From positions 26,368,186 to 26,432,185 of the forward strand of contig NC_079899.1 in the NCBI RefSeq assembly GCF_024868665.1: DNA of 64,000 nt, in the 5' to 3' direction. How positions within the stretch are numbered: position 1 is the stretch's first letter; every line of letters starts with the position of its first letter. The notes beneath the pieces were generated by a model. That model saw only the letters and a list, made by a program, of their open reading frames with translations. It searched no databases and had not been told where the DNA came from. Of the stretch, positions 12,250-27,600 are shown one piece after another. Made by a program: the position numbers and the translations under genes. This stretch comes from Triplophysa rosa (Eukaryota; Chordata; Actinopteri; Cypriniformes; Nemacheilidae).

Positions 12250-15200
12250 CTTCGACACAAACATAAAACATCAAAGCACGAGGATCAGCAGAGCATGACA
12301 CAATTATAATTTCAGCCGATCTGTTCCTTTAAGAGCAAAGCTTTCTTTCGAAAAGGATGACACGGTGATGAAACATGGCTGCGGGTCAGCTCGTGTTTAC
12401 GAGACAGAAACAAACTGAAAGCATCTCAAGACTATTGTAGCGAGCTCACCTGTCACCTTCTCTTAACGTCTTCATCTGTTTAGCGATCAAGCATGCGAAG
12501 AGCGGGCCGGTGCGAGCGCCAGGCAGCGGACGCTCCATCAGTCCACCGAGCCACACATCAATATTATTTATATGTCCGTACACCTGCAGGATTTTCGCCA
12601 CCAGAACATCACTGCCGACCACGTCTACAAGATCTGATTCAGTTTCAATCCGGTCGAATCCGCAGAAAATCCTCCAGTCATTGTAACCTGGAACACCCGG
12701 AGAGAAAACGTTTGAAACAGGATGTGTGCAGTGCTCGACAACACGACATTCAGACTGTCCTGATTGTGTTTCATCACCTGGTAAGGCGTGGTCTCGTCCT
12801 CTCTGCAGGTTTAGAGAAGCCAGGTCCAGAGACGCTGGGATGTTGACAACTACGAGTCTTTCTGTTAACTCCTCCGTCATCAGATGATCTTGATTCTGAA
12901 GAGCAGCTGAGCGGCCCAGAAGACCACGCAGAACCGGATCAAGACCACCTGCACACCACAAAACCAGCTGCGTCTGTACAGTGTATCACACAGTATTACT
13001 ATCAATGAACAGTGGTTTAACCACCCTTACCAGAAGAAGTACACTTCAAGTTCATTTTATTAAGTGCACTTAAACATACTTCATGTAGTACATGTACCAG
13101 TACTGTAGTATTACTGGACTTTACTTCAATCTATTAATATAACTCTATGTGAGGCTAAATTGGCCCACTTTTTATTTTTTAAAGTTTGACTAACAGTATT
13201 TTTTGGGCTAAAAACATGAAAAAAAGACTTTCTTAACCTTTAGTTCAAAATTGCAGTACACTGTGAACTTTAGTTCAGAAGTTGTCTTGATTTTTTAAGT
13301 TAAACTATCTTACAAGTTATTTGAACTTAAATGATATTAAACTGAAATCTAGCTATATTTTGCATCATAAAACAACTTGTGAAAATAAAGTTACATGAAA
13401 TATAACTAGCTGTTTAAAGTGACACTTCACCCCTGCATAAATGTCTTTGTTCTGATGAACACAGAGAAAGATATTTGGAAGAATGTGTATAACCAGACAG
13501 ATCTCAACACCCATTGACTCCCATAGTAGGAAAAATGACTTTATCATTTTTTCTTCTGTTGAACACAACAGGAGATATTTTGAAGAATGTAGGACAGAAA
13601 ACAGTTCTGGGGCACTACCATTGTTTTTTTCTTACAATGGGAGTCAATGGGTGTTGAGATCTGTCTGGTTATACGCATTCTTCCAAATATCTTCTCTGTG
13701 TTCATCAGAACAAAGACATTTATACAGATTTGGAACAACTCGAAGGCGAGGAAATGAGGACAGAATTGTCATTTTGGGGTGAATTGTTCCTTTAAGGAGT
13801 AGTTCACTTTTAAAATACATGTTCTTGATCATTTCCTCACCCCCGTGTCATCCAGGATGTTTATGTATTTGTTTCTTTAGTCGAAAAGAAATGAAGGTTT
13901 TTGATGAAAACATTCCAGGATTTTTCTCCATATAGTGGACTTCAATGGACTCCAAACGGTTGATTTTACCTTGAAAACTTGCACGTTCAACTTGTAAACA
14001 CTGACTCGGTACTTCTGCCGAGGTCAAGCGTGACCTTTTCAATGTAATTCTGTATTACGTGAAGTCATGAACGCGCATCGCAGAACAGAGCAAGGCGAGC
14101 ATTTGTGTTTATAAAGCATATACATTTTTATTTTTTTTAGAAAATGACCGATCGTTTGGCTAGATAAGACCTTTATTCATCGTCTGGTTATCATTTAAAG
14201 CCCTTTGAAGCGGCACCGAAACTGTCATTTTGACCTTCACCCGTTTGGAGTCCATTGAAGTCCACTATATGGAGAAAAATCCTGGAATGTTTTCATCAAA
14301 AACCTTCATTTCTTTTCGACTAATGAAACAAATACATAAACATCTTGGATGACATGGGGGTGAGGAAATGATCATGAACATTTATTTTGAAAGTGAACTA
14401 CTCCTTTAAGTCTTTATGAATAATTTAAATTCAAGTGAGAGCCAATTTGACTTAAGTTCAAAAGTTGCTTTAAATGTTCAAGTTAAGTGTTTAAGTTGAA
14501 ACGGGAGGATTTTTTACACTGTGGCTATCAGTCCACCAAAACCACTGTGACATTTTTACTATAGTAAAACCAGGGTACATTTTCTTAAGGGTGTGCAGTT
14601 AGTTGTTTCACCACTAGCGGGTTATCAGGTTATCTTCATGTTAGATTTCTCTCAAACAAATTTGTCTTAATTCTACAATGTCATAGATTGTGATGTAAAA
14701 CACGAGTGAAGCTGCTGTACAATAAATGGTCAGACAGTAAATGAGAGAAATGACGTGAAGCTGACGGCAGCACAGGCCGTGTGACGGAGACGTGCAGTCG
14801 TCATTTAATATTGACACATATTCAACATTTCTGTCTGTTGTCTGGACACGTCTGAATGAATCGGTTCAATCATGAAGTCCAGCGTCGCTCTGGAACACTT
14901 TCACTCTTTGGTTCTTATCAACGCCAGGAAGCTTTTCAATATTTTATACCATTAAAGAGAAGCTGGTGTCAGCAATAGCCTCCTTCTCACAAGACACAAC
15001 CCCAGACAAACCTAACCTTCATCTTTGGGAAGAAATAGTTCACAGGGTTCACGGTGTGAAACATTTGAGCAAGTGAAGAACAAATGTGTCTTATCAACTT
15101 TTACGTTTTCAGATTTGTGTGAAAAATCCTTTGGAAGGGACTGACGTTCTAGTCACACTTGTTTTTTGTTTGTTTAAGTAGTCGAGACACAAACAATAGA

Positions 15201-18200
15201 CACATACGTTGAAGAGAAAGAATCGAGAGAATTGGAAATGACCAAATAAACAGTGAAATTCAATCAAACACGTGGCGGCGGGTTCGTGGATAAGCTGTTA
15301 ATGGACAGACCATCATTAACATGACTCTTAACCATATCAGTAAAGAAAAGAGATGTCGTTTAGACGCAGACAGACAGCTTTACCTTCTCTAACCAGTCTC
15401 CACGGGCTGAAGAACGTCTGATGGAGATCCACGGAAGAGAAGCGCTCATGTTCCTGAAGGCTCTCATTGAGTCTCTTGAGTGTTGCTGAAATGGTGGCGT
15501 GGCCGAAGCGGAACGCGGCGCTGGCGAACACGTTTGATACGGACGGCTTTAAAGAGGCGTCATAACCCTCATATTCTCCAAGATACTTGTCAAACCATTC
15601 TTGTCCGATGATTTTTGGAATGTAATCCCTCATGGTTATAATCTGAAAGAAATATCAATAAGAAGATTGATGCAAAGCAGAGTCCCCTGGTTTACTAGCG
15701 CGAATAAAACTGGCGTCTGGGATATGGTGGATATCTTCAGCAGATTACTTGTCTGGTCATTTGGGACATCAGGAGTCTGGAGATAAAATGAAGTTGTATA
15801 TGGTCATCTCTCTCGGGCGATACAGCTCGCATTCACTCAGTCTGATCTCTGTGTACGAAGAAGAACCCGCCCGGGCGTGGTGTCTGACCGCCGGCTCACG
15901 ACTAAATCTAAACTCACTGTCCAAGGTTTTCAGGGACGGCGTGAGGTCAGACCCTGCGGACGCTCGCTCCGTTTCCTTCACTTCTCCATCACTTTACAGT
16001 CACTTGGCACATTCGGGGGTCTGGGCAGAGATACTTGTGAAAGCCATCAAATGTTTCTTTGATGCTGCTCTGCTTTAGATGTGCGACTCAACCTCTTTAA
16101 TCCCTGAAGTTCTTCTCTGCTCAGTGTGGTGAATCTGACACCAAACCAAATCACATCACAGAAATCTTTCAACTGCGACTAATCTTAATAGTGTGTTAAT
16201 ACAGTCACGTTAGAGATATTATCGCGTGCTTCTAGTTTTGTGTTGATTCAGAGATGAGTTTTACACAGCCAGTAGATGGAGAGGATGCGTAAACAACATC
16301 ACTCTCTAAATTCTGCAGTTACTCTGTGTTCACCTCCTGGAGCGCAGCATGCTTACTGGAGATAAATCCCTAATGAGACACAAACTCTCCACCATCTGTC
16401 AACGCCTAGATAGATTAACCGTGTTTAGTTTAGAGCAAGGTTGTTTTAGTTGACTAAAATTAAAACCGAAAACCTTTTTGTTTGTTAAAATCATATAAAA
16501 TATTATTGGGAAAATTTCAACTAAGAAATAAACTTGTAGAAATTAACTGAAGTAAGTTTGAAGCACTAAAATTATAATAATAATCTAAAACGAAAATCAA
16601 ACTAAAGTGATCTCATAGAGCAACATAAAAGTAAACAAAGAATAAAATGACAAAATTGCTAAAAAATGTACTTACATTTGAAACATGACAAATTCAAAAT
16701 AAAACATAAAAACGATCAATCTAAAGATAAAAGATCATTTAAAATATTAATAAAAAACTAAAAACAAAACTATAATAACTCTTGTTTAGAGTTGTTAACA
16801 CAGAAATCCTGAACACAGCATGAATTCATAAGTTCTACCTGTGAAAGTGGCCCGAAAGTGGCCTGACTTTTGTGTGATCATGAAAAAATAGAGTCCTAAA
16901 AACTGCAACTGGACATCAATTAGGGCCACATTTAAATATAATGTAATGTAATGTAAATACCGTATATCGAATTTAAATATTGACAACAATTTAGAAGATT
17001 AAAGGGGTCACAGGACATGGCTAAAAGGAATATTATGGTTTGTTTTAGATGTGATGTAATGTGTAAACAGGATTTAAGGTTGATAAACGCTGTATTTTCC
17101 ACACACCGTGCATGTTTGTATCTCCTCTTTGCTCCGCCTCTCTGAAACGAGCAGATGTTTAACAAAGCTCATCGAGGTGTGCTGTGATTGGCCAGTTCAC
17201 CAGTGTGTAGTGATTGGTGGAATACTGTAAGCGTGTGAGGGAAATGTAACGCCTCTGACCATATTCGGAACATCAATTTTACGTGACTAATTATTATAAT
17301 GTATAACACACCAAGGACACAGAAAAACACATATTCGTGCCATATGACCCCTTTAAGAACTAAATGATTATCATAATTTTTTCTATATTTTTAGACATGT
17401 ACAATCAGTCAAAGCTTGCTAGTTAAAAGTTTGTGAGGCAGAATTTAAACTAATATTAATTTCAGTTTTTCAAAACGTTCACCTCACCAGATAGTATTTG
17501 TTAAAATACTGCAGATACAGAAGAATAAAAAGGAACACTAAAACTTGAGAAAAACTTTGCTTTTCGCCCATGTGATATTCTGAACAAAGAAAATGTTGAT
17601 TTTATTAACCCTTCAAACAATCACAGGAACGTGCGTTTTTCCATACTCCAGTGAATGTCAAAAGTTAACTACACATCACCATTTCCATAAAACATGGTAT
17701 AACCGCGGTGCTGATTCCTCAGTGTACTCACAGATGTCCGTCTCTTCTTTCTCAAGCCAGAAGATCAATGATATGTCGATACATCGTGTGCTCTATCTGC
17801 GATGAATGTGGTGATGACTGTTACCTGATGGAGCGCTCCGATGATCTTACGCGTCTCCTGGTAGACGACCTCTGACCTCCAGTGAGGGTTGAGACGTCTC
17901 AGGTGTTCGGCCACTCGGTTGTGTTCTCTCACCCAGAGCGTGTGAAGGGCAGACAGGGGCAGAATCTCATTGACTCTGGTGTCTCCAGCCACGAAACATT
18001 CCACCCGGTCACCCTCGGCTGACCCGGGCTGCTGGAAGCATGAGGACGGACCGCCGGTGACAGACGGAAGGTACGCTCGACCGCGATCGGTGTATTTTCT
18101 GTTGACAGCCAGCAAGCCTTCGGTACTGGAGAGATTTCTCAGGGTTTTCTCCAGCGGCTCTGAATGACCGTAGACGGTGGACGCGTCTATGAAGGAAGAG

Positions 18201-21200
18201 ACTGAATTCATTTGTTGACGCTGAAGTGTGTGTCGTGAGTCGAGCTGATGAACGTCTGGGCAGGCGGGTGAAGAACGGGAAAATGGAAGACAGTTTTTAC
18301 TGCCAGACAGTCTGTCATTCCTGGAAATCTACAGGAAGAGAGAAAGAGATTACTGTACTTTCTCTTTCCCCATGCAAGAAATCCTCTGAAACTTGACATT
18401 TTCATGTGTTGTATTCGTTGGTATCACAACTACACAACACATCCTGTATTAAACCTTTCATTGATGAAACATGACGGCCGTCCACATGAATTTGTGAAGC
18501 ACAGATGAGTTTCATGCTTCAAGTTAATGGATTTATACCAGAAAACATCTTTGTTGATGCAGACGTCTTTCTGATTTGATAACATTACAACAACATTGAC
18601 ATTTAGCCAAACCTCGTTCAATTCAGGAGATTAAGATGACATTTAGGGAACAACAATCATGTGAAAGCACTGCGTTTACTGAGAAATTAGATTTGTGTTG
18701 TTCACGCTTCAACACTACAACACTGGATGTGACTTCTTAAAAAGATAACATTGCCATTTTAAATACAGTATATGCACTTTAGTCCAAGTAAATCTAAACC
18801 CACACCGTAAAAAAAGAGTTGAGTCAAATTAAAAGAATTAAACAACCACAAGCACGTTTTTGAGTTATCTCAACGAGCCGAGACTGAAGTTCACCCAACT
18901 TGAAAAATTGTGTTTAAGTCATCAGTTGTCACAACATAGTCCAAACAAAATATTTTTCAGCATAAAAGGATCATATAGATTGGTTATTTATAAATAAACA
19001 GATGTCTTTGTCTTTTACTACAATTGGACATGTTTTCTGCCTCAAACAGACTAAAACTTTGATCAAATAACTGTTTGCGTTGAGTACATTTACACCGGTC
19101 GTGGCGTTGTGTCGTGCACCTCAACACTGAACCCACTAATCTCAACCACGATAACAATCAAAAACCATCATTCATTAAAAAAACTCTAAACACAATAACT
19201 AACAGTAACAACGATGTTAAAGCATGAATTAAGCCAGCAAGAACTACAACACTCATCTTTAAAAGAAAAACAAATAAGAAACACAGGATTGAACGTGCTG
19301 CAATGCATCTTGGGAACTTTCAAACTCTTGCAGTGTTGTTTGCTCAGAATACTCTGTTTTGTAAGTTGGCCAAAATCTTGTCCAAAACCTTAAGAATCTA
19401 AGTCCAGTCAACAAAATAATCTTAGTCAGAAACATGTTTAGGCTAATTGTGTTTAGTAGATGCAAAACAATCATTTGGCTCCTTTAACTTAAAATTCTAT
19501 GTTCAAGTTACTTATTTATCTTCGTAGGGAGAACATTTTGCAAGTTGGATTTTTTTACAGACAACAAGCATAAAATAAAATATTTCCCCCTTAAAAAAAA
19601 TCACAGATGTGATCTCTTTAAAATCTTTTTGATTTGAAAATTTTTTGAATTGAAATGAGTCATAAATGTCACAAATGTGTCTGTCATCTATAGAGTTTGA
19701 GAAGAGATGTGTCAAACCGAGCTCAGACTGCAATCAGAAGTCAATATTATTAAAGATCTCAATATCAACTCAAACATTTCTCATCAAATCCAGATGATTT
19801 CACCTCTACAATCGACATTCTTACACCTCCAGACTCTTCATGTGTCTCAAGAATGACACTCATTTGATTCTCGTTTTTATGAGCAATTTTAGAAGAGACT
19901 CATTTGAAACTTCATCAAATCTTCTGAGCTATGAAAGAGCTGAAGATGAAAGTGTTGTGATGTCGTGGTGAGTTTGTGTAAGTTCAGTTTCATGTTCCTT
20001 TCACACGTCCTGCTGGATTTTAAATCTCACACAACGTTCATTCAGTGTTTTACTGTAAGTGCATGTGGATGTTCAGCAGAGCTCAAGCTGACACTTGAAT
20101 GGCCCTCTTGCAAAAGGCGTTCTTGTCGTCTTTAAGATTTAAAAGTCCTCGTCTCGTCCCCCCCGCTGTGTTTTCTGCATTCAGGCGGAGATTTCTGGAA
20201 GTGAGAGCACATGCAATCGCGGCAGACTCGGAAATAAAGGACGATTCTCAGTGTGAAATTACAGATGACTTTCTATCTTCTTAACTGGTCTGCGTTTTCA
20301 CTGTGCTGTGCCGCGAGCAGATTTTATTGACTTAATATAGCTTCTGATCTCACACGACTACAGGCCAACATGCTGAACGCATGAGTTTTGTGTTCTCCAG
20401 ATGTTAAAAACATCAGACTGAATTAAAGGCATACTTCACCCAAAAATGACAATTCTGTCCTCATTTCCTCGCCTTCGAGTTGTTCCAAATGTGTATAAAT
20501 GTCTTTGTTCTGATGAACACGGAGAAAGATATTTGGAGGAATGCGTATAACCAGACAGATCTCAACACCCATTGACTCCCATAAAAAATACAATAGCAGT
20601 CAAAGGTGCCCCAGAACTGTTTGCTGTCCTACATTCTTCCAAATATCTTCCTCTGTCTTCATCAGAACAAAGACATTTATACACATTTGGAACAACTCGA
20701 AGGCGAGGAAATGAGGACAGAATTGTCATTTTTGGGTGAAGTGTTTAACTTGAATACACATATAACGTGCTTTTTTATTTTGGGGGTCAAATTCATATTC
20801 GGTTTATTAACAGACCCTCTATAATAAATATCTGTGATTAGATAAAGATCTCATAAGTCTGCTTTCTAGAGATCTCATTAATGTCTCAGACTATGCTCAT
20901 ATTGACCAGTCCGGTTTTTCAAATGGGATTTTCCCCCCCAAATTCTATAAAGAACAACTAATCTGATCTCTACTGTAAATTCTTTCCAATTAACTGCAAG
21001 TCAAAATCTCAGACTGACAGAGTCGACGTCCAATCAGATCCCGACTATTTAAGTCAAGTCCCGCCCAGCATTGTTTTTTCTTATTGACTGTTTCATTTGG
21101 AAATGCATGAGTGAAGTTCAGGAGGTTTATGTTGACTTTTATTTATGTAGTCTTTGAATGAGTACTAACTTTTCCTTCAGACCGAGTTGAAAGATGAATC

Positions 21201-21626
21201 ATAAATCCTTTAGTTTGTCATTTACAGGCCGATGCCGAGAGCAGCGAGCGTCTGGTGAATATTAGTATGCAGTATACAGTGTGCGCTGGGTCTCGGGGTG
21301 GACGCTGTTTTGTATATTTTATTCTGAACGTCTCCTCTTTGCCCCGGGCTGGGGACAGTGAGATTAGTCATAAACTCAATCATATTCTTCCTCCTGGTAT
21401 TTTTATGAGCAAATGCTTCCCTGACGGATTCACCGACAAACACTGGCCTCTGTTTTCAGCAGCGTTTGTGCTTTGTCAGAGATAAAGAAGTCATATTCAT
21501 TTCAATTACAAAGTCAGACACATTCACAGGTTCATATTCTCTGTTCCGAACCAACAGCTCTGAACCGTCCTCTGAGTCAGATCTATTCAAACCACTGACT
21601 CCACATCACACACACACACACACACA

Positions 21627-21658
<32 letters not shown>

Positions 21659-24600
21659 CACACACGGAGAGAGACAAGAACTTTAAACCATTTAAACCAA
21701 AACCACTTCTGTCAAAAATCACAACCTGCTTCATGACGCTGAATGTCAAAGCAAGAGAAGACGCTGTAACGAAATCTCCTGGACTCAAGAAAAAAACACT
21801 GACAGTCGTCTAGATGATGCGACACAAAAGAAATCACAGATAAACCCTCCCGCAGAAACAAATCACTAATGAGATCTCTTTCATTTCTCAATTATTTCTC
21901 CTAGAGACATCTAAATGGAGAGAAAATGGAAGCGTTTGTCTCATGTGCGTCTCAGATATTTCTCTTGAGAAAACGAGTCAGAAATGTGTCCTGAGAGTTT
22001 GAGAAGAGACGTCAACGATGTGTCAAACTGAGCTCAGATTCGTCTCGTCTGCAATCAAAAGTCAATATGACTGAAGATCTCAATATCAACTCAAACATGT
22101 CTCATCACATTGACTCAAATCCAGATGATTTCACCTCTACAATCTACATTCATTTCTGTGTACTCTTCATGTGTTTACACAATCACACTCTCATTTGATT
22201 CTTGTGTTTTTTCTAATGAGAGAAACATCTAAGACTAAAGCCTGTGGCATACTTCTTCTTTTTTTTACGTGTATGCCGAACGCACAACCTTGCAAAGTAT
22301 ACCGCTTTTGACTCGTACGCGTACACACGGCTTTTGGAGCATGCGCATTACGACATACTGCAATACCTCTCCGGGCCTACAGGGGTCAGGTTTTCTTCTC
22401 CTACCTTGAATGGATGCTGCCAGGACACGGGTGCCACCTGGTGGTTACTGCAAGAAATGGAATGTGCGACCTGTGCGTAGGGAGGTAACAAAATTCCGGC
22501 GGTGCGCGTACAGTACACGCCTAATATTCTGATGATGAAATTTACGTCACGGCCACTGTACGCGTAAAAAGGGAACTATACTTCGGGCTTAAGTTGATAC
22601 TTAAATAAAACACAACAGAGAACTCCATCAAATCTCCTGAGCTATAAAAGAGAACCATCCGAGTTCCACTTGACGCAGACATTACGTCTTTAACACATTG
22701 AGTTTCTAGATGTTAATGGTCACCTGTATGGGGAAACAGGGATTGTGGTTTCTGCAGGTGTGTAGACAGTTGAGTCCTTGTGAAAATGCTGTTTGTGGTG
22801 TGAAGGAGATGTCGTGGTCGATGTACTGACCCCAGTCCACCAGCATCTGTGAATATTCATGATCCTTCAGGACCGGAGCGCTGGAGCTGTGCATCACTTT
22901 CACACTGACGTCACGAACCTTCAGACACAGACGTGTGATGAATGCACCGAATCACACTGAAAATATCACTCTAGTGAGACGTTTAAACCATTGCGACGCT
23001 TAAGGCAAAATGCTAAACGTGTGTAAAACCACCAGCTACTCTGTTGAGATAGAGCTAGAGAAGATACTGACGCTCAATTATTTACACTATTATTATCATG
23101 TGTGTAGTTTTAACACAATTTCAATACTCACAGTTATTATTGTCAGTAGGGAAACAGAATGATCTGATGTCTTGATGTCGTGCGTTTATGAGCAGTCGGG
23201 GTAATCTGATTAAACCCCTCCGGCAGTGTTTGTTCACCTGCTAAAATGTCATTAAAAGAATCCAACAATTTAACTTTAATGCACCTAAATTAGATTGAAG
23301 TGTTTTCTGCGAACACGTGAGAATGCGAGACGAGACAGTGTGAACGGTTTTATTGCAGTTCTTGTATTAAAACCTTTTCCCCTACATTGATTCCATATTT
23401 ATCATCAACTTTAAACAATTTCACATGGAAAAAATACTGTAGCATACTTGAGTAAAATGTAGTAAATTGTGGTGTACTGTGATATTCTATACTATAGTGA
23501 AATGACCATCTGTACAAAACATGATTTCGTTTTTTACTATAGTAAATACACTACAAGTACAAGTACACTACAGTAATTTTTTTCATGTGTGATGATGTTT
23601 ATTTGAATTGTAATTTGTAGGCGTTTCTGTTATGACTGTTGTGATACTGAAGATGTTACCAGTGGAAGTTGGAAGCCGTTGTATTGTCGTCCGGTGTTCC
23701 AGCCTTTAGGTTGTGTTGCATCATCCTCATACTCAGCCGGAAGCCATCGGGTCAGAGCTGTGTTGGCAGCTCCCCAGAGAGGATTCTGTCTGAACAACAC
23801 AGTAGGAATTCATCTTGAGCCGGTAGTCATCTCATTTTTTTCTTCAAGACCGGTCATAACTTCTTTAAACCAGTTACATAAAAAGGTCTAACTGAAATGT
23901 GAAAAGTAAGACTGATTAGTTCTAACTAATTGCTAGTCAGTGAGACTAGTTGTTAAGATGCAGTCTTAACTTAGCGGCTAAGTTAACTCAACTGGGCCCT
24001 GATCACAAACATCACACTTTTACAGCAATACCAGAGAAAACTGCAACAACGTTTACAGTGAGACATGCATACAGCGAAATCTGTCAACCACTAGATTCAT
24101 TGGCTCGCATTCACCTCTATTTCTGTCTAAATCTGCTTACATTTGACAAGTTGACAGCAAACACTGGTTTTCCTTTATAAACAGATTCAAGAGTACCAGA
24201 TGTATCAGTCGAGGCACGGCAAGCATTTCAGCTTCAACAAACACAATCCCTGATTCTCAGAGAAACGAAATACTAGCATCCAGATCAGCAAAGTGCCTGA
24301 GATAAAACTGAACAAAGCCGACAAATCAAATTAAATAGTATAATCAGATACTAACTCAATCAAAACGTCGGTATGTGAACAACACAGAGGACGTTTTAGG
24401 CTTCATTGAAAACGTTTAAGTCCAGGGGCATCATTTATAAAATGCAGCATACAAACCATCCTAAATTTGATCTTACGATCATTCCTAAAAGTGCGTACAT
24501 GTGATTCACAGTAAGTAATGAGTTACTGTAATTTAATTACAGTTACTTCTGATGTAATTGAGCTAAATACTGTGTATCAGATTCAATAGTGGAAACGACA

Positions 24601-27600
24601 TCCAAATTAGAAGTCTAACTTTGCTTTAATGTGTCCCTCTCAAATATGTAATACTTTGGTCAGTTAATAAGAATAATTTCTGTAGTTATTTATGATTTAT
24701 TTGAATGAATTAATAGAGCCGTTTCATGTCTATCCTTGAATCACTTAACTTATCAAGGTTGATGTAGGATATAGAAAGTCATCAGTAATAAGTAACTAAA
24801 TACTTTTTGCAGAGAGTCATTTGTACAGTAATCTAATTACACTATTGAATATGTCATTAGTAACTAGTAATGAATTACTTTTTCAGAGTAATCTATGATT
24901 TCTGAAACAGTTTCAGATCTGCTCATCGTAAACAATTTCTAATTAATGTCATTAACATATAAAAGCTCACTTGTCAAGGTCCAAAAGCTTTACGAGGCTT
25001 AAATATCCGAAAAACCTGCAGCACTCAGACGAGGAAATGTGCGTACGTCTGCTCAGACCCTGACGTGGTGCTAAGCACTTTTCCGTTTTTATAAACATGA
25101 ACGTTGTCGTGGATTTTTGCGTACACACACTCTACCATCAAATTTATAAATGAGGCCCCAGATGTAAAGAAGTACCCTTAAGAATCAAAATCATCTTTCA
25201 CAGCCCATCACCTGCACTGACGAGGAGATTCTCACAGACCGTATAAACACAGATCAAGATGCATTGTGGGTAAAAACATGAGGATGCTCTTTGTCTGTGT
25301 GACTGCTGGGGTTTCTGTCAGGACCACTGTCATCAAATATTTAAATAATAGCAATATTTAAGCAATACATGCCCCCCCCTCCCCACCTGGAGAACCAGAA
25401 CAGTTCATGATGCGTAACAGGATTAAATGAAAATGACCCGACAGATACAGGCAGATATTGTGGAGATGGGGATGGAGGTGGGTTGTGAGTGCAGCACGAT
25501 TAGAGAAAGGCATCAGGACGCAGTCTAGCGTGTGTTGCGTGGCTATTGGGTAACGTTGATTAGCTGCACCTCGCTGATGCAAGCTTGACTCACGCGACCT
25601 GCCAGAACTGACGCTTCACGCTTGATGTTGTGGGTGGTTGTCTGGACGTTACTGTATGGTAACTGGGATGTTCTGGAATCAAGGTAGGACTGATCGCAAT
25701 AACTTTAAAAAATATAAAGTGGACGGGCTTTCCTGGAGCTCATGAAACAAATACATAAACATCTTGGATGACATGGGGGTGAGGAAATGATCATGAACAT
25801 TTATTTTGAAAGTGAACTACTCCTTTAAGTCTTTATGAATAATTTAAATTCAAGTGAGAGCCAATTTGACTTAAGTTCAAAAGTTGCTTTAAATGTTCAA
25901 GTTAAGTGTTTAAGTTGAAACGGGAGGATTTTTTACACTGTGGCTATCAGTCCACCAAAACCACTGTGACATTTTTACTATAGTAAAACCAGGGTACATT
26001 TTCTTAAGGGTGTGCAGTTAGTTGTTTCACCACTAGCGGGTTATCAGGTTATCTTCATGTTAGATTTCTCTCAAACAAATTTGTCTTAATTCTACAATGT
26101 CATAGATTGTGATGTAAAACACGAGTGAAGCTGCTGTACAATAAATGGTCAGACAGTAAATGAGAGAAATGACGTGAAGCTGACGGCAGCACAGGCCGTG
26201 TGACGGAGACGTGCAGTCGTCATTTAATATTGACACATATTCAACATTTCTGTCTGTTGTCTGGACACGTCTGAATGAATCGGTTCAATCATGAAGTCCA
26301 GCGTCGCTCTGGAACACTTTCACTCTTTGGTTCTTATCAACGCCAGGAAGCTTTTCAATATTTTATACCATTAAAGAGAAGCTGGTGTCAGCAATAGCCT
26401 CCTTCTCACAAGACACAACCCCAGACAAACCTAACCTTCATCTTTGGGAAGAAATAGTTCACAGGGTTCACGGTGTGAAACATTTGAGCAAGTGAAGAAC
26501 AAATGTGTCTTATCAACTTTTACGTTTTCAGATTTGTGTGAAAAATCCTTTGGAAGGGACTGACGTTCTAGTCACACTTGTTTTTTGTTTGTTTAAGTAG
26601 TCGAGACACAAACAATAGACACATACGTTGAAGAGAAAGAATCGAGAGAATTGGAAATGACCAAATAAACAGTGAAATTCAATCAAACACGTGGCGGCGG
26701 GTTCGTGGATAAGCTGTTAATGGACAGACCATCATTAACATGACTCTTAACCATATCAGTAAAGAAAAGAGATGTCGTTTAGACGCAGACAGACAGCTTT
26801 ACCTTCTCTAACCAGTCTCCACGGGCTGAAGAACGTCTGATGGAGATCCACGGAAGAGAAGCGCTCATGTTCCTGAAGGCTCTCATTGAGTCTCTTGAGT
26901 GTTGCTGAAATGGTGGCGTGGCCGAAGCGGAACGCGGCGCTGGCGAACACGTTTGATACGGACGGCTTTAAAGAGGCGTCATAACCCTCATATTCTCCAA
27001 GATACTTGTCAAACCATTCTTGTCCGATGATTTTTGGAATGTAATCCCTCATGGTTATAATCTGAAAGAAATATCAATAAGAAGATTGATGCAAAGCAGA
27101 GTCCCCTGGTTTACTAGCGCGAATAAAACTGGCGTCTGGGATATGGTGGATATCTTCAGCAGATTACTTGTCTGGTCATTTGGGACATCAGGAGTCTGGA
27201 GATAAAATGAAGTTGTATATGGTCATCTCTCTCGGGCGATACAGCTCGCATTCACTCAGTCTGATCTCTGTGTACGAAGAAGAACCCGCCCGGGCGTGGT
27301 GTCTGACCGCCGGCTCACGACTAAATCTAAACTCACTGTCCAAGGTTTTCAGGGACGGCGTGAGGTCAGACCCTGCGGACGCTCGCTCCGTTTCCTTCAC
27401 TTCTCCATCACTTTACAGTCACTTGGCACATTCGGGGGTCTGGGCAGAGATACTTGTGAAAGCCATCAAATGTTTCTTTGATGCTGCTCTGCTTTAGATG
27501 TGCGACTCAACCTCTTTAATCCCTGAAGTTCTTCTCTGCGCAGTGTGGTGAATCTGACACCAAACCAAATCACATCACAGAAATCTTTCAACCGCGACTA

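Larger units (their letters stand above)
14323..25741. repeat. 11.4-kb tandem duplication, copy A
   Basis: This block repeats at 25742-37165 in direct orientation, at an offset of 11,419 bases, rising to 11,424 after a 5-bp indel near 24533/35957. It contains tpo exons 5-8 and their introns. About fifteen substitutions were noticed by eye (for example 16121, 16174 and a few near 19835-20000 and 22340-22550); the exons are identical. The left edge lies inside a foldback MITE arm and the right edge inside a SINE head. Confidence 0.97.

Noticed and set aside
12446..12961. A single 171-codon minus ORF
   Set aside because: It covers tpo exons 9 and 10 and reads through the intron between them in frame; the conserved parts end at the GT and AG borders, so it is not one exon.
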